DNA from: Diphasiastrum complanatum | Taxonomy: Eukaryota > Streptophyta > Lycopodiopsida > Lycopodiales > Lycopodiaceae | DNA: 64,000 bases | Assembly: GCA_029204225.1 (NCBI GenBank) | Contig: CM055095.1 | Span: forward strand, 48,953,093 to 49,017,092 | Direction of reading: 5' to 3' | Part shown: piece after piece, positions 1-10,160 of the stretch | How the letters are laid out: each line of letters opens with the position of its first letter | How positions within the stretch are numbered: position 1 is the first letter of the stretch | Translations under genes and position numbers: made by a program | Notes under the pieces: generated by a model | Seen by the model: the letters and a program-made list of their open reading frames with translations, nothing else | Database searches by the model: none | Told to the model about the DNA's origin: nothing

Positions 1-2
1 TT

Positions 3-346
3 CACATATGCAAATTGCATGCTGAGGTTCGTATTATTGAGAAACTGATTTACCTGCATATTCTACTAGCATGGAATCATAAACCAGAGTCACTGGCTAA
101 AGCAGCAATTAGGAGGTTGGAAATAGTTCTGTCAAATGCAGGACTATATAAAGGGACTGCCATGATTGAAAAAAGCGACAGACTCTTCAGGAAAAAAGAA
201 AACGTTCCTAATAAGCCATCAGTTAAAGGTGCTAAAACAAGAAGATTCTTATCCAATCACACATGCAAAGAATCAAGTGTCAGATATGAAATTTGGAGAG
301 AAATTGTTCAAGCCACACGAACATTGTGTGAAGAATTGAAAAAGAT
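3..346 (+). CDS. Unrecognised open frame, 5' incomplete
   Basis: A frame is open from the window edge for about 115 codons (around residues KLHAEVRIIEKLIYL to EELKKII). It runs on into sequence that matches the LTR beginning near 347, so the last residues of the open frame are not its own. The residue mix (balanced charged and hydrophobic residues, no low complexity) looks protein-like, which suggests the 3' part of an exon interrupted by the retrotransposon. I recognise no family. It could equally be chance or an unknown part of a retroelement. Confidence 0.2.
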
Positions 347-1000
347 TATCTATGTTAGATATAGGGGTCTTATGTTTTATGCATTTCCACTTGTAATGCC
401 ACTATTGAGCCAAAATAGAGTAAGAGGCTAAACTCGTGCCAATTAGAGTGTAGACAAGTGTAATGCCTTTGTTTGATGAATTCTAAGAGGTCCAATAGGA
501 TTTAGAGGTGGAACCATGTGTGGTCCAATAGAAATTTGAGGTGTGCTTGAATATAGTCCAATAGAATTAAGAGGTGTATGGATCAATGGTCCAATAGGAT
601 TAAGAGGTGACAAAGTGTGGTCCAATCATAGTAAGCATAGTGGTAGCTCGTGGATCTACTAGTATAATTGTACTCCTCATTTTGGATCTAATTGATTTGG
701 TGATCATATGAATTTTGTGTGTTATTGGATTTCTAGCTTTCTCTCTCTACCCAAGAGCTCATGATGCTTTTTCTCTCTCTACCCGAGGAGTGCAGCTTGT
801 TTTTACTTAGATTATTTTTTGAATACTTCTCACACGTGTGAGTGAGAGTTGGAAGTGATTGAATGCATGTAGTAGTGTGTTTTTGCCATAGGATCTAAGA
901 TTAATCTTGAATCTCAATCTAATCTTAATCTTGGTGCATCTACACACCTTAGGAGATCACAAGTACATATTGTGGACAATCCACACGTGTGAATTCAACA
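347..1000 (+). repeat. 5' LTR of copia element A, 5' end eroded
   Basis: From about 350 onward it aligns as reverse complement with the solo LTR at 36495-37314, with an internal deletion near 375 and an unclear left edge (weak similarity may reach back to about 294). It ends in CA at 1000, followed at once by a tRNA-Met primer binding site. It contains five CCAAT boxes at 492, 525, 558, 591 and 622, and a perfect 14-bp palindrome around a CACGTG core at 829-842. As in other plant LTRs this would hold the promoter and polyadenylation signals. Confidence 0.75.
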
Positions 1001-1012
1001 TGGTATCAGATC
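1001..1012 (+). other. Primer binding site of copia element A
   Basis: TGGTATCAGATC begins immediately after the LTR terminal CA and complements the 3' end of initiator tRNA-Met (canonical plant copia form TGGTATCAGAGC, one or two differences here). Confidence 0.75.
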
Positions 1013-1756
1013 CTACCTAAGGTTACCATGCATTTTGATCCACCTAAGTGAAAACTTCTCATCAACCTTGAGCTAGAAATTGTCAAGGCCCATTTTCCTA
1101 GCTATTTTGTTCAATTTTGAATCAAAAGAGATAAAAAAGACATTGATTGGGTCTGACCGGGTACTGTACGAAATCAGGTGCTCAGACACGTGTGAGGAAT
1201 ATCCAAATTCAGTTTGGAAGTTCTCTCTCATGCTTGATCCATTTATCTTGCTTGATAGCTTGTTTTGAAGCTATTTTTGTCTAGTTTCTAATGCAATCAG
1301 TTTCATTCCATTTGGCTGAGCCAATCAGAAGTTATAAGCTTTTGAAGAAGGTTAGGTAGGGCACCTAGACTTGGGTGGACACATTTGGTTTGGTCAAGAG
1401 ATTGCTTGGTTGATCCAAAATCACAGTTGTATGCTTGCCAATCTCATCTATATGTGATCTAGGCACTGTTTTGAGATTTTAGTCATTTTATTTCATGCAA
1501 TATCATTGTATTTGAGTCAAATTTGGTTTCTTAGAGTACTTCACACGTGCTAAGAGTATTTGATCCTAACTTTGCCTATACTCCATCATTTGATGTGAAA
1601 TAGATCTTGTTTTAGAGAGATTTGTGTAGCTAGTGAGAATCAATTCACAAATAGTTGCAAGATCTTTCATAGGAGGAGATAGTACTCTATTATTGGATCC
1701 TATTGAGAGTGTGTAGCAAAATTTATTGTTCATCATTTGAGTTTTCTTCACTTCAA
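1013..1756 (+). other. Untranslated leader of copia element A
   Basis: This lies between primer binding site and gag start. It has several in-frame stops in every frame and no recognisable gene. It contains further CACGTG cores near 1188 and 1543. Confidence 0.5.
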
Positions 1757-2337
1757 ATGTCTTCAATGGGTTCATCCTTGTTGGAACCAAGTGAAAGATA
1801 GTCCACTTCAAACTATTCAATTTGAAAAATGAGGATGGAGTCCATCTTGATCCTTCAAGACGTGATGGACATAGTTTTTGGCCTTGAAGAAGAATCACAA
1901 GTTCTTCAAGAGGTTCAAAAATACAAAAAGATGAATGTCTCTCCACTACATTAAGGATGGCTCTCCACTACATTAAGATGAATGTCTCTAATGAGATATT
2001 GAGGGAGATAGGTACTTGTACAATAGCCAAAGAAGCTTGGGATTGTCTCAAGACTATCTATGAGGCTAAGAATATCTCTAGGCTTCTCACTCTTAGGAAT
2101 CAAATCTTTCAAAGTAGCCAAAAGAGTGATGAGAGTGCATCTAGTTATGTTTTGAGAGTAAAAGATATTCATAGAGAACTTGTTTGTATTGGTGATTCCA
2201 TCAATCAAAATGAGCTAGTTCAAGTCATTCTCAATGGCTTGAGAAGTGAATTTGATAACCTTGTCCAATCCTATGCCATTAAGGAGGAGTCACCAAGTTT
2301 GGAGGCTCTCCAAAGTGTGCTAATTTTGGAAGAATGA
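1757..2337 (+). pseudogene. copia gag, N-terminal part (UBN2 type), element A
   Basis: Translation from the ATG at 1757 begins MSSMGSSLLEPSE, like the gag start of the related element at 31769. It then shifts frame and hits stops near 1780-1960, where a short direct repeat (CTCCACTACATTAAG) is duplicated. From 1957 the frame is clean for 126 codons and carries the UBN2/copia gag signature (KMNVSNEILREIG, LLTLRNQIFQS, YVLRVKDIHREL, ELVQVILNGL). Gag would form the virus-like particle. The gene is broken by the early stops and a stop at 2335-2337. Confidence 0.8.
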
Positions 2338-2355
2338 AGACAAGAGTACAAGCTC

Positions 2356-2906
2356 TTGAGGATGGACAAGCTTTCTCTCACTCATAATGATGGCAAAGCC
2401 CTCTTTGCCAAGGATAAGCACAAAGGGAGGAGCAAGATCCAACATCAACAATCCTCAAGCAAGGACAAAGTCAAATCCAAAGACAAAGATGAGGAGGAAG
2501 ATGATTCCTCTAATGCTTCATCATCCAAGCTCAAGAAGAAGAAGATCAAGTGCTTTTATTGTGGCAAGAAAGGTCATTATGTCACCAATTGCTTCAAGAA
2601 GAAGAATCAACTCAAGCAAGCCAACTTTACCAATGAGAAGGAAGACACTATTGCAGGTGATGGAGAGGGATCTCTTATGGTCTCTAGTTTCTCATCTACT
2701 CCTTTCAAGAAGGATGGCCTATGGTATATTGATAGTGGAGCCTCTTCACATATGTGTAGCTCCAAGGACTCTTTCTCTTCTATTGCACCTTATGATGGAG
2801 TCAAGAAATCAATATACACTGCAAATGATTTTGAATGTCCTATTGAGGGCATAGAGAACATTTCCTTGAAGCTTGCATCCTCTAAAGTTCTTTCTCTCGC
2901 TAATGT
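2356..2906 (+). pseudogene. copia gag C-terminus, zinc knuckle and start of protease, element A
   Basis: After a lysine-rich linker the frame has a standard CCHC knuckle, CFYCGKKGHYVTNC, then a polyprotein linker and the aspartic protease active-site signature DSGASSHM. The knuckle binds the element RNA and the protease would cut the polyprotein. Similarity to the protease of the element at 32624 stops near residue SLANV (about 2905), where Helitron sequence begins, so the domain is cut short. Confidence 0.85.
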
Positions 2907-3260
2907 CAGAGGAATCCTAAATCTAGAGTGCGTTGTCCTACCACCTTTCATTAACAATGTAGCGATCTTCGACGATGCAACTGCCAATGCTATTTAACCT
3001 TGTGCACACACGTACAACAACATGATACTATAGATAAACATCTTACCAGTACCACCCAAACCATCTACAAAGAACACTTCACCCACTCTTCGTATTACAT
3101 GCTCATGTACTATACGGTCAAAAATCACGTGCTGATCCACATTCAATCTCTTGATGTCAGCCTCTACCTCTAAAAGGGTCTGATCGAGAAATATCTCCTT
3201 GAGAAATAGTGGAGAAAACTCGCCATCGCTATCGGGAAGTGTGAAGCCAAAATTTGTCAA
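2907..3260 (-). pseudogene. Helitron PIF1-like helicase fragment
   Basis: The minus-strand translation holds LNVDQHVIFDRIV followed by FFVDGLGGTGKMFIY, the PIF1 family start and Walker A. The usual GKT is GKM here, which would weaken nucleotide binding. After a stop near 2995 the next frame continues the family pattern with ALAVASSKIATLL and GRTTHSRFRIPL down to 2907. Later helicase motifs are absent. In intact Helitrons this domain unwinds DNA during rolling-circle transposition. Confidence 0.85.
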
Positions 3261-3436
3261 GGACTTTTTCTATGCCTACATGTGCGTCTCCATGTCTAGA
3301 AGAGCCCTATCTACCATAATCTTACTCACAGTAACAGTCTCGCACGAAACTGGCTATCATAACTCCTCCGCATAATCCTCTACTAAATGGGTCTCTATAT
3401 TCTTCCAAAGATCTAATGGGTCATAAGGGGCACATG

Positions 3437-3806
3437 TCAAAAGAAGTTCAGTGAACATGAGCCAAAGTTGCGACGGAGTTCCCCATGACACCACCTCCAA
3501 TAGGTAGTCACTCTATTCCATCGCATCGTTGATAAGAAGTCTATGCTTGCAAGCATCTCTGAATGACGAAAACAACTCACCATCAATTGTGCGCAAGTCC
3601 TCAAAACTTGTTGCACCTCTAACATGAGCCAAAAGAACTCGTGAATAAACTCGCTCTCCTTTGGACGGATGGACAAAATACATACATCCATTGGTCGGAA
3701 TGGACTGTTCATTGATTCTATTGGTCCACCTTTGCACTCTCCCATTGTAAACGTAAACCGGTGGCAAGTTCTGGTACAACAACTCCACGGCCCTCTGAAT
3801 CGCCAC
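3437..3806 (-). pseudogene. Helitron inter-domain region, two overlapping broken frames
   Basis: Two minus-strand frames (3745-3437 and 3806-3513) share this stretch. The one from 3806 has residues typical of the region between Rep and helicase in plant Helitrons (WTNRINEQSIPTNGCMYFVH, RVYSRVLLAHVRGATSFEDLRTIDG, FRDACKHRLLI). The frameshift between frames indicates decay. Confidence 0.7.
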
Positions 3807-3878
3807 TTCTATTCACCTCAAAAAAAGCTGTCAAAGTGGTACTCGAATGACCTGACAACCTCCTCTAAATTGGCTCCC

Positions 3879-4484
3879 TCAGTAAAGTAAACCACTACTG
3901 TCTAGGAAGATGAATTGCCACAGACAGTCACCAACAAGCACAGAGAAATATTGAGCATTCAAAAATTGCTCTATCTCATTCATTGGCACAACTGTCTGAC
4001 CAAAATGTAGTGTCAACCATCTATTGTACGATACTACCCACTTGTTATCTAATTCTATTCCATGCAACTTCACCTTCTCTCCGTTGTCTCTATGCCTATA
4101 CAATAGATACCCATTCACTACCGTTGTTTCATCAATGAAATTCCTTGGGTAGTTCTTTGAGCATTTTTCATCCTCCATGCATGGTGCATATGGAAAAGTT
4201 GTTCCGCATGGACCGTGCATCATACATGTCCTCATTATCTTGAACAACTCCGGATCATCCCCCATCACAGAAATCTCTATGCATACGATATGATCATAAT
4301 CTCCATCAATGATGAATTTGCTCCACTCCTCCAATACAATCAATAGGTGGGCATGGGGCAATCCTCTCTTTTGAAACTTTACAACATGAAGGCTTCCTAT
4401 AATGTGCCGAAATATCCCATCATTCTTCAACAGATCATTCAAGTGTTGCAGCTTCATGCTAAAAAACCTTCGACACCAAATCAA
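3879..4484 (-). pseudogene. Helitron Rep (HUH) endonuclease fragment
   Basis: The minus frame includes FRHIIGSLHVVKFQKRGLPH followed by AHLLIV, the HUH-containing block of Helitron Rep proteins (PHAH near 4350), then the conserved cysteine-containing stretch MHGPCGTTFPYAPC, KNYPRNF and YNRWLTLHF. Rep nicks and joins DNA strands in rolling-circle transposition. The upstream family block FITVNPN lies in the next frame (4534-4560), so a frameshift separates the parts. The tyrosine-containing motif further on is not clear. Confidence 0.85.
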
Positions 4485-4533
4485 GGCTATCTACGGGTGT
4501 CTGTTGAAATCGCAACTCCCTCCTCACTTCTGA

Positions 4534-5161
4534 TCAATTTGGGTTCACTGTTATAGTGATAAACAAATCAGGAGAAACCAACTCCCTAACAATGACCATA
4601 ACATCATGGTACTGTTGATGCATATGACACGGTGAACCAATATAAGACGATGGAAGGACTAATTGCTGTCCTATGTCGTTGGCAGAATGAGCTCCAAGGG
4701 CATCAACGATGCCACTACGAATCTCTCTACGAAATCTATCTCGATTGTTATAGACGTAGTTCATGTTGTTTTGCACCATGTTTTCTACCACGTCACACAC
4801 ATACTCTTGCAACAGCCTTCCACTCAAATATATATGTCCACCCTCTAATTGCTCTTCAGGAACATCTGAATGTATACCATCACGTACATCATCATCACCA
4901 CGTGCAACATCTCTATAAGCACTGCAATCTGTTTGTAGGACCATTTAACTGTCTATTCGCTCTAGTCTATGAACAACCATACACTATGCAAAGTCGAATA
5001 TCCTTTCTGAAATTCTCCCGCATGATTCGAGCAACATTATGAAAACGTTGCGCAAATGGATTCACATCCATCATCATGCTTTGTAAAAGGGAGAGAACGT
5101 CACGCCTAAGGTCATGATTCAGAGATAATCTCTGATCTAATTGCAAATCATCACGATCCAT
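4534..5161 (-). pseudogene. Helitron-like N-terminal region, two frames
   Basis: The 4944-4534 frame carries GGHIYLSGRLLQEYVCDV, IGSPCHMHQQYHDVMVIVRE and SPDLFITITVNPN, all typical of the helitron-like N-domain just before the HUH block. The 5161-4967 frame (LSLLQSMMMDVNPFAQRF) continues it upstream. A frameshift near 4950 separates them. No methionine start or terminal sequence can be assigned. Confidence 0.7.
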
Positions 5162-5983
5162 GATGTGGATCTACGAAAATGAAGGTCTATCTAAAGGGTT
5201 TTCCATAGTGTGTTTTCCATTCTGTTTGTCTTGTAATCAGGATCTTGAGGAGCTTTCTCTTATAGTATTCACCCTAGATCATGATAATTAATTATTGTCT
5301 TATTTTCTTGTGTTTATGTAGAGCAGACGTCATGACGACAACGATGACGACCAGTAGATTGGATGAGTAGATTTTGTTTATGTTATAGTTCACTTGTAAA
5401 TAAATCAAGTTAGAAAGACTGCGAAAGCAACAATTTTGTAATACATTGATCGACATTACTAATATATTATTGCCTTGTAATATTGTTATTGTGTTATTTT
5501 TTGTGTGAAATGCATCTTATAATTTCAATGATGTATAATGTAGTTTACATATTGAATGCACTACATTATGATTTTGTGCACCAAGAAGTGCAATGTCAAA
5601 TTTCAAAATGTGCAATGTCAAAATCCAAAATGTGCAATGTCACATGAAATGCACATTGTCTGAATCCGAAAAGCAATGTCATATGAATCAAAATGCAATT
5701 TTCCACAATGTAATAAGGCACAATTCATAACATGCAATAAAGTAATTTTGCATTGTAGTAATGTACGAATACAAAGTACCTCATGCTTTCTATTTGATCC
5801 AAAAGTCGAATTCAATCAACATTCATTCCAAAAATGTTGCTCCAAGAGAATTTGCTCACACTGTTTTTAACACATTTAAAAAAAATTTAAACCTAATTTG
5901 ACATTTCATTAGGCATTGGATTCTGATGTCTATTGTTACGTTGAATATCCATCGACATTTGTTGGATGATTTGGGAGGGCTCT
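5162..5983. other. AT-rich spacer without genes
   Basis: I see no coding potential. A short tandem motif, AATGTGCAATGTCA and variants, recurs at roughly 5589-5670 and inverted near 5645-5665. Nothing else supports a feature. Confidence 0.5.
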
Positions 5984-6740
5984 CTATCCATCGAAAATTT
6001 CAACAAACATCAAACTTTGATGATTTTTAAGAATGTCGCAATGTGACACACACACAAGATGACGTCGCATCATGTCAACAACCACATGGATTTGGATGCG
6101 ACATCCAACTAGATGGCCTCCATTTGGCTCTCGTAAAGTCATCCGGCGGGTCAATTTTAAATTGTTGTCAGAATCTGATGGATCTTGCAGCCGCCAGATT
6201 CTGAAAACCTCATTGTGACATATTTTGCGATGTGCATGCCAATACGTACCTTTACGATACCTAATGTTGAAGACAAACTCCGAATGAGTTCCGACCATCC
6301 AGCCTTACGGCCACGAAGGTCCTTAGCATCACATATACGCTTAAGGGATTGGTTATTGGTCATTACCATAAATCTGGCACCATAAAGATAATGCCTCCAG
6401 ATTTTTAACACGTGAATGACTGCAAAAAGCTCCTTCTCATAAGTAGAATACCTAGTCTGAGCAGGATCCAGCTTCTTGCTTTCAAAAGCAACTGGTCTAC
6501 CATCTTGATAAAGGACCACTCCAAGGCCGGTTAGGATCGACAATATGCAAATTGGAGCTGTAGAAAGTCTCAAAACACTCATTCATTTCATCCGTCCACG
6601 TTATCAATGGACTTTTTCTGTGGCTGCATTTTTTCTTCACCCCCTTAAGAACGTTTGTCAAGGGCAATGCTATTAAGGCATAGTCCAAAATGAACCTGTG
6701 AAAGAATCCTGTGAATCCCAAAAAAGGATTTCACATCACG
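5984..6740 (-). pseudogene. Ty3/gypsy reverse transcriptase end and RNase H
   Basis: The minus strand reads DVKSFFGFTGFFHRF, then DYALIALPLTNVLKG and ITWTDEMNECF, the connection region of gypsy reverse transcriptase. The RNase H follows with VVLYQDGRPVAFESKKLDPA, RYSTYEKELFAVIHVLKIWR and MTNNQSLKRI. A frameshift occurs near 6300, after which FNIRYRKGT (start of the RNase H to integrase linker) is in another frame. In active elements RNase H removes template RNA. Confidence 0.85.
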
Positions 6741-7500
6741 AATTGTCAAAGGATAAATCAACAAAAGAAATACTAGAATTACTTGGCGCTTTAAAAGATT
6801 TAGGTTGCCCACCAGATTTCTTTTGCTTTTTCTTTGGACAATCTTTTGAAAGATGCCCCTTTTCCATACAGGAGAAGCACAACCCGCCGGTTCTCGCCTT
6901 GTCGTAGTCGGTGCGCTCCAATTTGATGCACTTTTTCCCGCCTTGGGAACCGGTGTCGGCCGTCTTGTCTCTGCCCCGCTTCTTGAAAATTTTCTTTTCT
7001 TTCAGTTCAGCCTTGGGCAAAACCTGCTCCTTGCGAGAGGCAAAATGGGCATCATCGAAGATTTTCGCAAACAAACCGCATCTTCGATTGTCTGTAGTTG
7101 GTTACGCCGCACTTCTAGCTGAAATTCCTTTAAAAGCCCCAAGATAAAATGTAACTTTAACAAGATAGGATCACTTCGCGAGGCGAATCGAGGCAAATTT
7201 TCTTGAAATTCCTGGATATAGGCATCTAATGGCCTAGTACCCATCTGCACGATGGCAAAACGACGCCAATGCTCAAAATCATCCAACACCGGAAGAAAAG
7301 CCATTTTAAAGACTTCTTGAAAGGCGTCCCATGTAGAAGGGGCAATAGCCCTCTCCTTTAGATCCTGCCACAATGTAAACGCTTTTCCGCATAAAAACAT
7401 GAGAGCAGAAGCGATCTTCGTACTATCAGACGCATCGTGCATGAAAAAATGACTATTGACCTCATGGCCTTCTGGCCTAAAGATACACCTAAATCTCCTC
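6736..7500 (-). pseudogene. Ty3/gypsy gag with zinc knuckle
   Basis: The minus frame from 7442 has gag capsid residues (SALMFLCGKAFTLWQDLKER, FKMAFLP, DAYIQEFQENL, LGLLKEFQLEV). A frameshift near 7075 leads to a basic linker and the CCHC knuckle CFSCMEKGHLSKDC at about 6855-6900. The sequence then runs straight into reverse transcriptase, so the protease has been deleted. The true N-terminus is upstream of 7442 in another frame and is not resolved. Confidence 0.8.
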
Positions 7501-8246
7501 TAAGGCTTGTCCTTAGGCAAAGGAGAAAGTGCAGGTACAACTGTACATTCATGAGGAGGAGGTGGAGGAAAAAACATCAAATTTCCTCCCCGAGTGAAAA
7601 GGATGAAGGATTTACCAATTTTTCTTGGTGTGTAGGTGGAAGATTACAAAGAGGAGGTTTAAGCCCAAGAAAGAGGCTAAGAAAAACAAGAAAAAGGGTA
7701 CACAGGTCTGTACCTATAGCAGGTACAGCCTGCAAGTACAACTATGTACTTTTGTTTTATTTCTCCCCCCCTTTCTTCAAAATCTAGTTGAAGGAAATTC
7801 AAAGTTTACAAAAGCTTTTATTTACAAACTTTGAGACTAAGTTTTATAACTTAGTATAAAAACTTTGTAAACTAGAATAACTTTTAAATTAAAAGTTAAA
7901 CAATTAAAACTTTGAAACTTTTGGCAAATTTTTTTTGTAACAAAGAAAAACTTTGTATACAAAAAAAAATTTCGACTTCCAAAGCTCAAAATAAGGCCAA
8001 AAACGAAATCGATTTTTGAAGTTTTAAAAACCGTAAAACATTCAAAAGAAACCGACTGCTACCACCGTAGCTAGCAAAGGTGGTTCGTTTTCAATCAAAA
8101 CGACCTCAGATTGAGACAAACCAAAAAGCGAAGTTGTTTAGATCGATTCAACGAAATCAACTAAGCCTTTAAAAACATCAGATAAAAGTTCAAACCAACC
8201 AATAACATAAGTTAGAGTGATTGCACCTTATTCACAATGATCGGTG
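7501..8246. other. Leader of the gypsy element, no gene
   Basis: AT-rich stretch between gag and primer binding site of the minus-strand gypsy element, with long A and T runs (7760-8030). I see no coding sequence. Confidence 0.45.
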
Positions 8247-8260
8247 GCTCTGATACCAAC
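8247..8260 (-). other. Primer binding site of the gypsy element
   Basis: On the minus strand GTTGGTATCAGAGCC follows the putative LTR end TCTAACA and complements initiator tRNA-Met. Confidence 0.7.
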
Positions 8261-8830
8261 TGTTAGATCCCCATCGTCATGCCGGTCATTGCTAAAGTAC
8301 AAACAGGTGACGAACGCTACATTACTGCCCAACCATAGAGCTACTGCCACCTCACCCTCGTGCACTGGAGCTACAGACCACCATCAAGCAAGCTCGGATC
8401 TCATGTAAGCCATGGTGTCCCATACCACCATGCCTTACCCTCGACCCTGACCTACCTACATCTTGAGGCCTAGATACTTGTCCTAACCTGACCACCAGTG
8501 GAAGAGCTCTTCATTCTCCAGGAGAGAATGAATACCCAGCTCATGGAGATCCACCTCTATATACATAGTCCAGGTGGGTCATCTCCCTGCATAGGAGTCA
8601 CGCATGACTAATGACACTTGGTAGTTGTGCACATTGACGCGGGTCCACAACAACGAGTCACCGCGTGCCAATGAGACATTGACACATGGCATCCAAAAGA
8701 CCTATAGCTCCAGATCAGCGTTCCGTCCCATAACTGAGACCGTCACCTCAAGATTCCTGTTGCGTACCCTATAAGGGTACGCAACAGGAACACTACTCGT
8801 CTCTGTCTGGCTAGTAAGTCCAGTAGGGTC
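8261..8830 (-). repeat. Probable 5' LTR of the gypsy element
   Basis: The inner edge is TGTTAGA on the plus strand (LTR end TCTAACA on the minus strand) beside the primer binding site. A TATA-like TATATAG lies near 8563-8572 on the minus strand. The outer edge could not be placed because the second LTR is absent, so 8830 is only a guess. It contains the perfect hairpin at 8754-8790. Confidence 0.45.
8754..8790. repeat. Perfect 17-bp inverted repeat with ATA loop
   Basis: Arms TTCCTGTTGCGTACCCT (8754-8770) and its exact reverse complement (8774-8790) are separated by ATA. It would fold into a very stable hairpin in RNA or single-stranded DNA. Confidence 0.95.
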
Positions 8831-9714
8831 AATGTTAGAGCAAGACACTTAGTTGCCTTTTAATGAATGTAGTAACTTGGCATAACTCTTCCATACAGCA
8901 GAGTGCCTAGCAATCCACATGTAGCTCATGAGAAGGTAATTTGAAAGACAAGGAAACGTGGATAAGTTAGAGCTTTGAAGTAAAGGCTTAGGCACGATGT
9001 CTCCTCTCATCATCTAGGAGAACATTTCTCAATGAACAAAGTAATTCTCCTCAATCACTCACGCAACTCTCACACAATCATTGTTCAGTTACAATCACAA
9101 ATCCACACACTCTCATCCTAATCATTATCATCCACTTCGAACAAGTATACCAACAACCGATCAACCCTCACTAAATACGCAGTTACTAGTCTTAACACAT
9201 TGTACAATGCAATAGTGATATTCAACCAACAAACAAATCACCTACAATGGTAAGGGCAAGAAACAACCTCAAACACTCACTTGACGTCCACTTCATGCTT
9301 ACTCCACCTCCAACACTCTCCAACATTACAAAACAAGCGTTACAATTTTCCCTATGAGCATCCAAGTAACGGAAGAGAGCCTACAGACCCAAACTTCGAC
9401 CTCCATACAACCATAGTGTAACTAAACCTCAAGTAATTACCTATGAATTGGCAACACCCTCAAGCATCCTCACATAGGCACTAACATTCAAGATTACTAA
9501 CAATCATAACAAACCCTAACATAGAGCAACACCTGTCACAATCACTTACACCAAAATGGAACTAACTTCCAAACATTCTCAAACATTCAAACTCTCAACA
9601 TCCAACTAACTCACCAAAGTCTCAACCATCAACTTAGCAACTATCAACATCATCTCATTATCCAATCATCCGACTATCATCCAACTATATCTTAACACAA
9701 AGAGTGGCCTCCTT
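8831..9714. other. Gene-free stretch, G-poor on the plus strand
   Basis: I find no reading frame of interest. The plus strand is rich in C, A and T with few G, giving a visible strand asymmetry, many CAA, ATC and CTC words and no direct repeats of note. Confidence 0.5.
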
Positions 9715-10160
9715 TTATAGTAAATCCCAAGTGTCCCCCTTCAAAATGAGGCTTATCTCCTCTTGTAGGAGCAGCGAAATTACTCTTGACAGAGTGAAGT
9801 GCTCCTGGGTAGAAATTGCCATTTTCCAATTTTCGTAGACTTCGGGTAGACTCGATAATAGAGTCATGAGTGCATCAAAATCTTCTCTGGCTGAGCCAGT
9901 TGTAGTCATCTTCTCCATAAGATTTTTGAACATGTTGAGATGACTTGAAACACTTTCTGCGTTAGACATCCTCAGGGTGAAGAATTTCTTCCTCAAGTGT
10001 AACTTAGAAGTAACATCCCTTATATCGTAGAGAGTTGCTAAGATGTCCCATGCATTCTTAGCGGTCTGAGCAGCACGTATATGGCTGATCTGAGTATCCT
10101 TGATGTTGAGGGTGATCATGGCAAATGCTTTGTCGTCTCTCAGTCTCCACTTGGTGATGC
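9715..10160 (-). pseudogene. copia gag fragment (UBN2)
   Basis: The minus frame has WRLRDDKAFAMITLNIKD, AKNAWDILATLYD, LHLRKKFFTLRMSNAESV and LLSSLPEVYENWKMA, the core of copia gag. There is no zinc knuckle or downstream pol. The frame is open further upstream only through microsatellite sequence, which is not part of the gene. It is an orphan fragment distinct from families A to F. Confidence 0.8.

Larger units (their letters stand above)
347..2906 (+). mobile_element. Ty1/copia element, family A, truncated
   Basis: A plus-strand copia remnant: LTR ending at 1000, primer binding site directly after, leader, gag with zinc knuckle, and the start of the aspartic protease. At about 2907 the protein changes within a few codons to a minus-strand Helitron helicase, so integrase, reverse transcriptase and the 3' LTR are missing. 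Family A is defined by comparison with the solo LTR at 36495-37314, which is the same LTR in opposite orientation. Confidence 0.8.
2907..5161 (-). mobile_element. Helitron remnant (Rep/helicase), truncated at both ends
   Basis: Reading leftward, the minus strand carries pieces of a plant RepHel protein in the right order: N-terminal helitron-like region (5161-4534), HUH endonuclease region (4484-3879), and PIF1-type helicase start with Walker A (3260-2907). Frames shift repeatedly. No 5' TC end, 3' hairpin or CTRR terminus was found, and the helicase stops after the first ~30 residues beyond Walker A. It is therefore a dead fragment joined directly to copia protease sequence. Confidence 0.85.
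5984..8830 (-). mobile_element. Ty3/gypsy element with internal deletion
   Basis: The minus strand has, in order, a probable LTR (8830 to 8261, outer edge uncertain), primer binding site, gag, then directly the end of reverse transcriptase and RNase H. Protease, most of reverse transcriptase, integrase and the second LTR are missing. The join between gag and reverse transcriptase at about 6740 is abrupt. Confidence 0.75.

Noticed and set aside
443-625. Repetitive minus frame with NPIGPL repeats
   Set aside because: It is produced by the 33-bp CCAAT repeat in the LTR.
8754-8790. Possible CRISPR-like or bacterial terminator hairpin
   Set aside because: The setting is a plant retrotransposon; there is no T tract after it and no repeated spacer structure.
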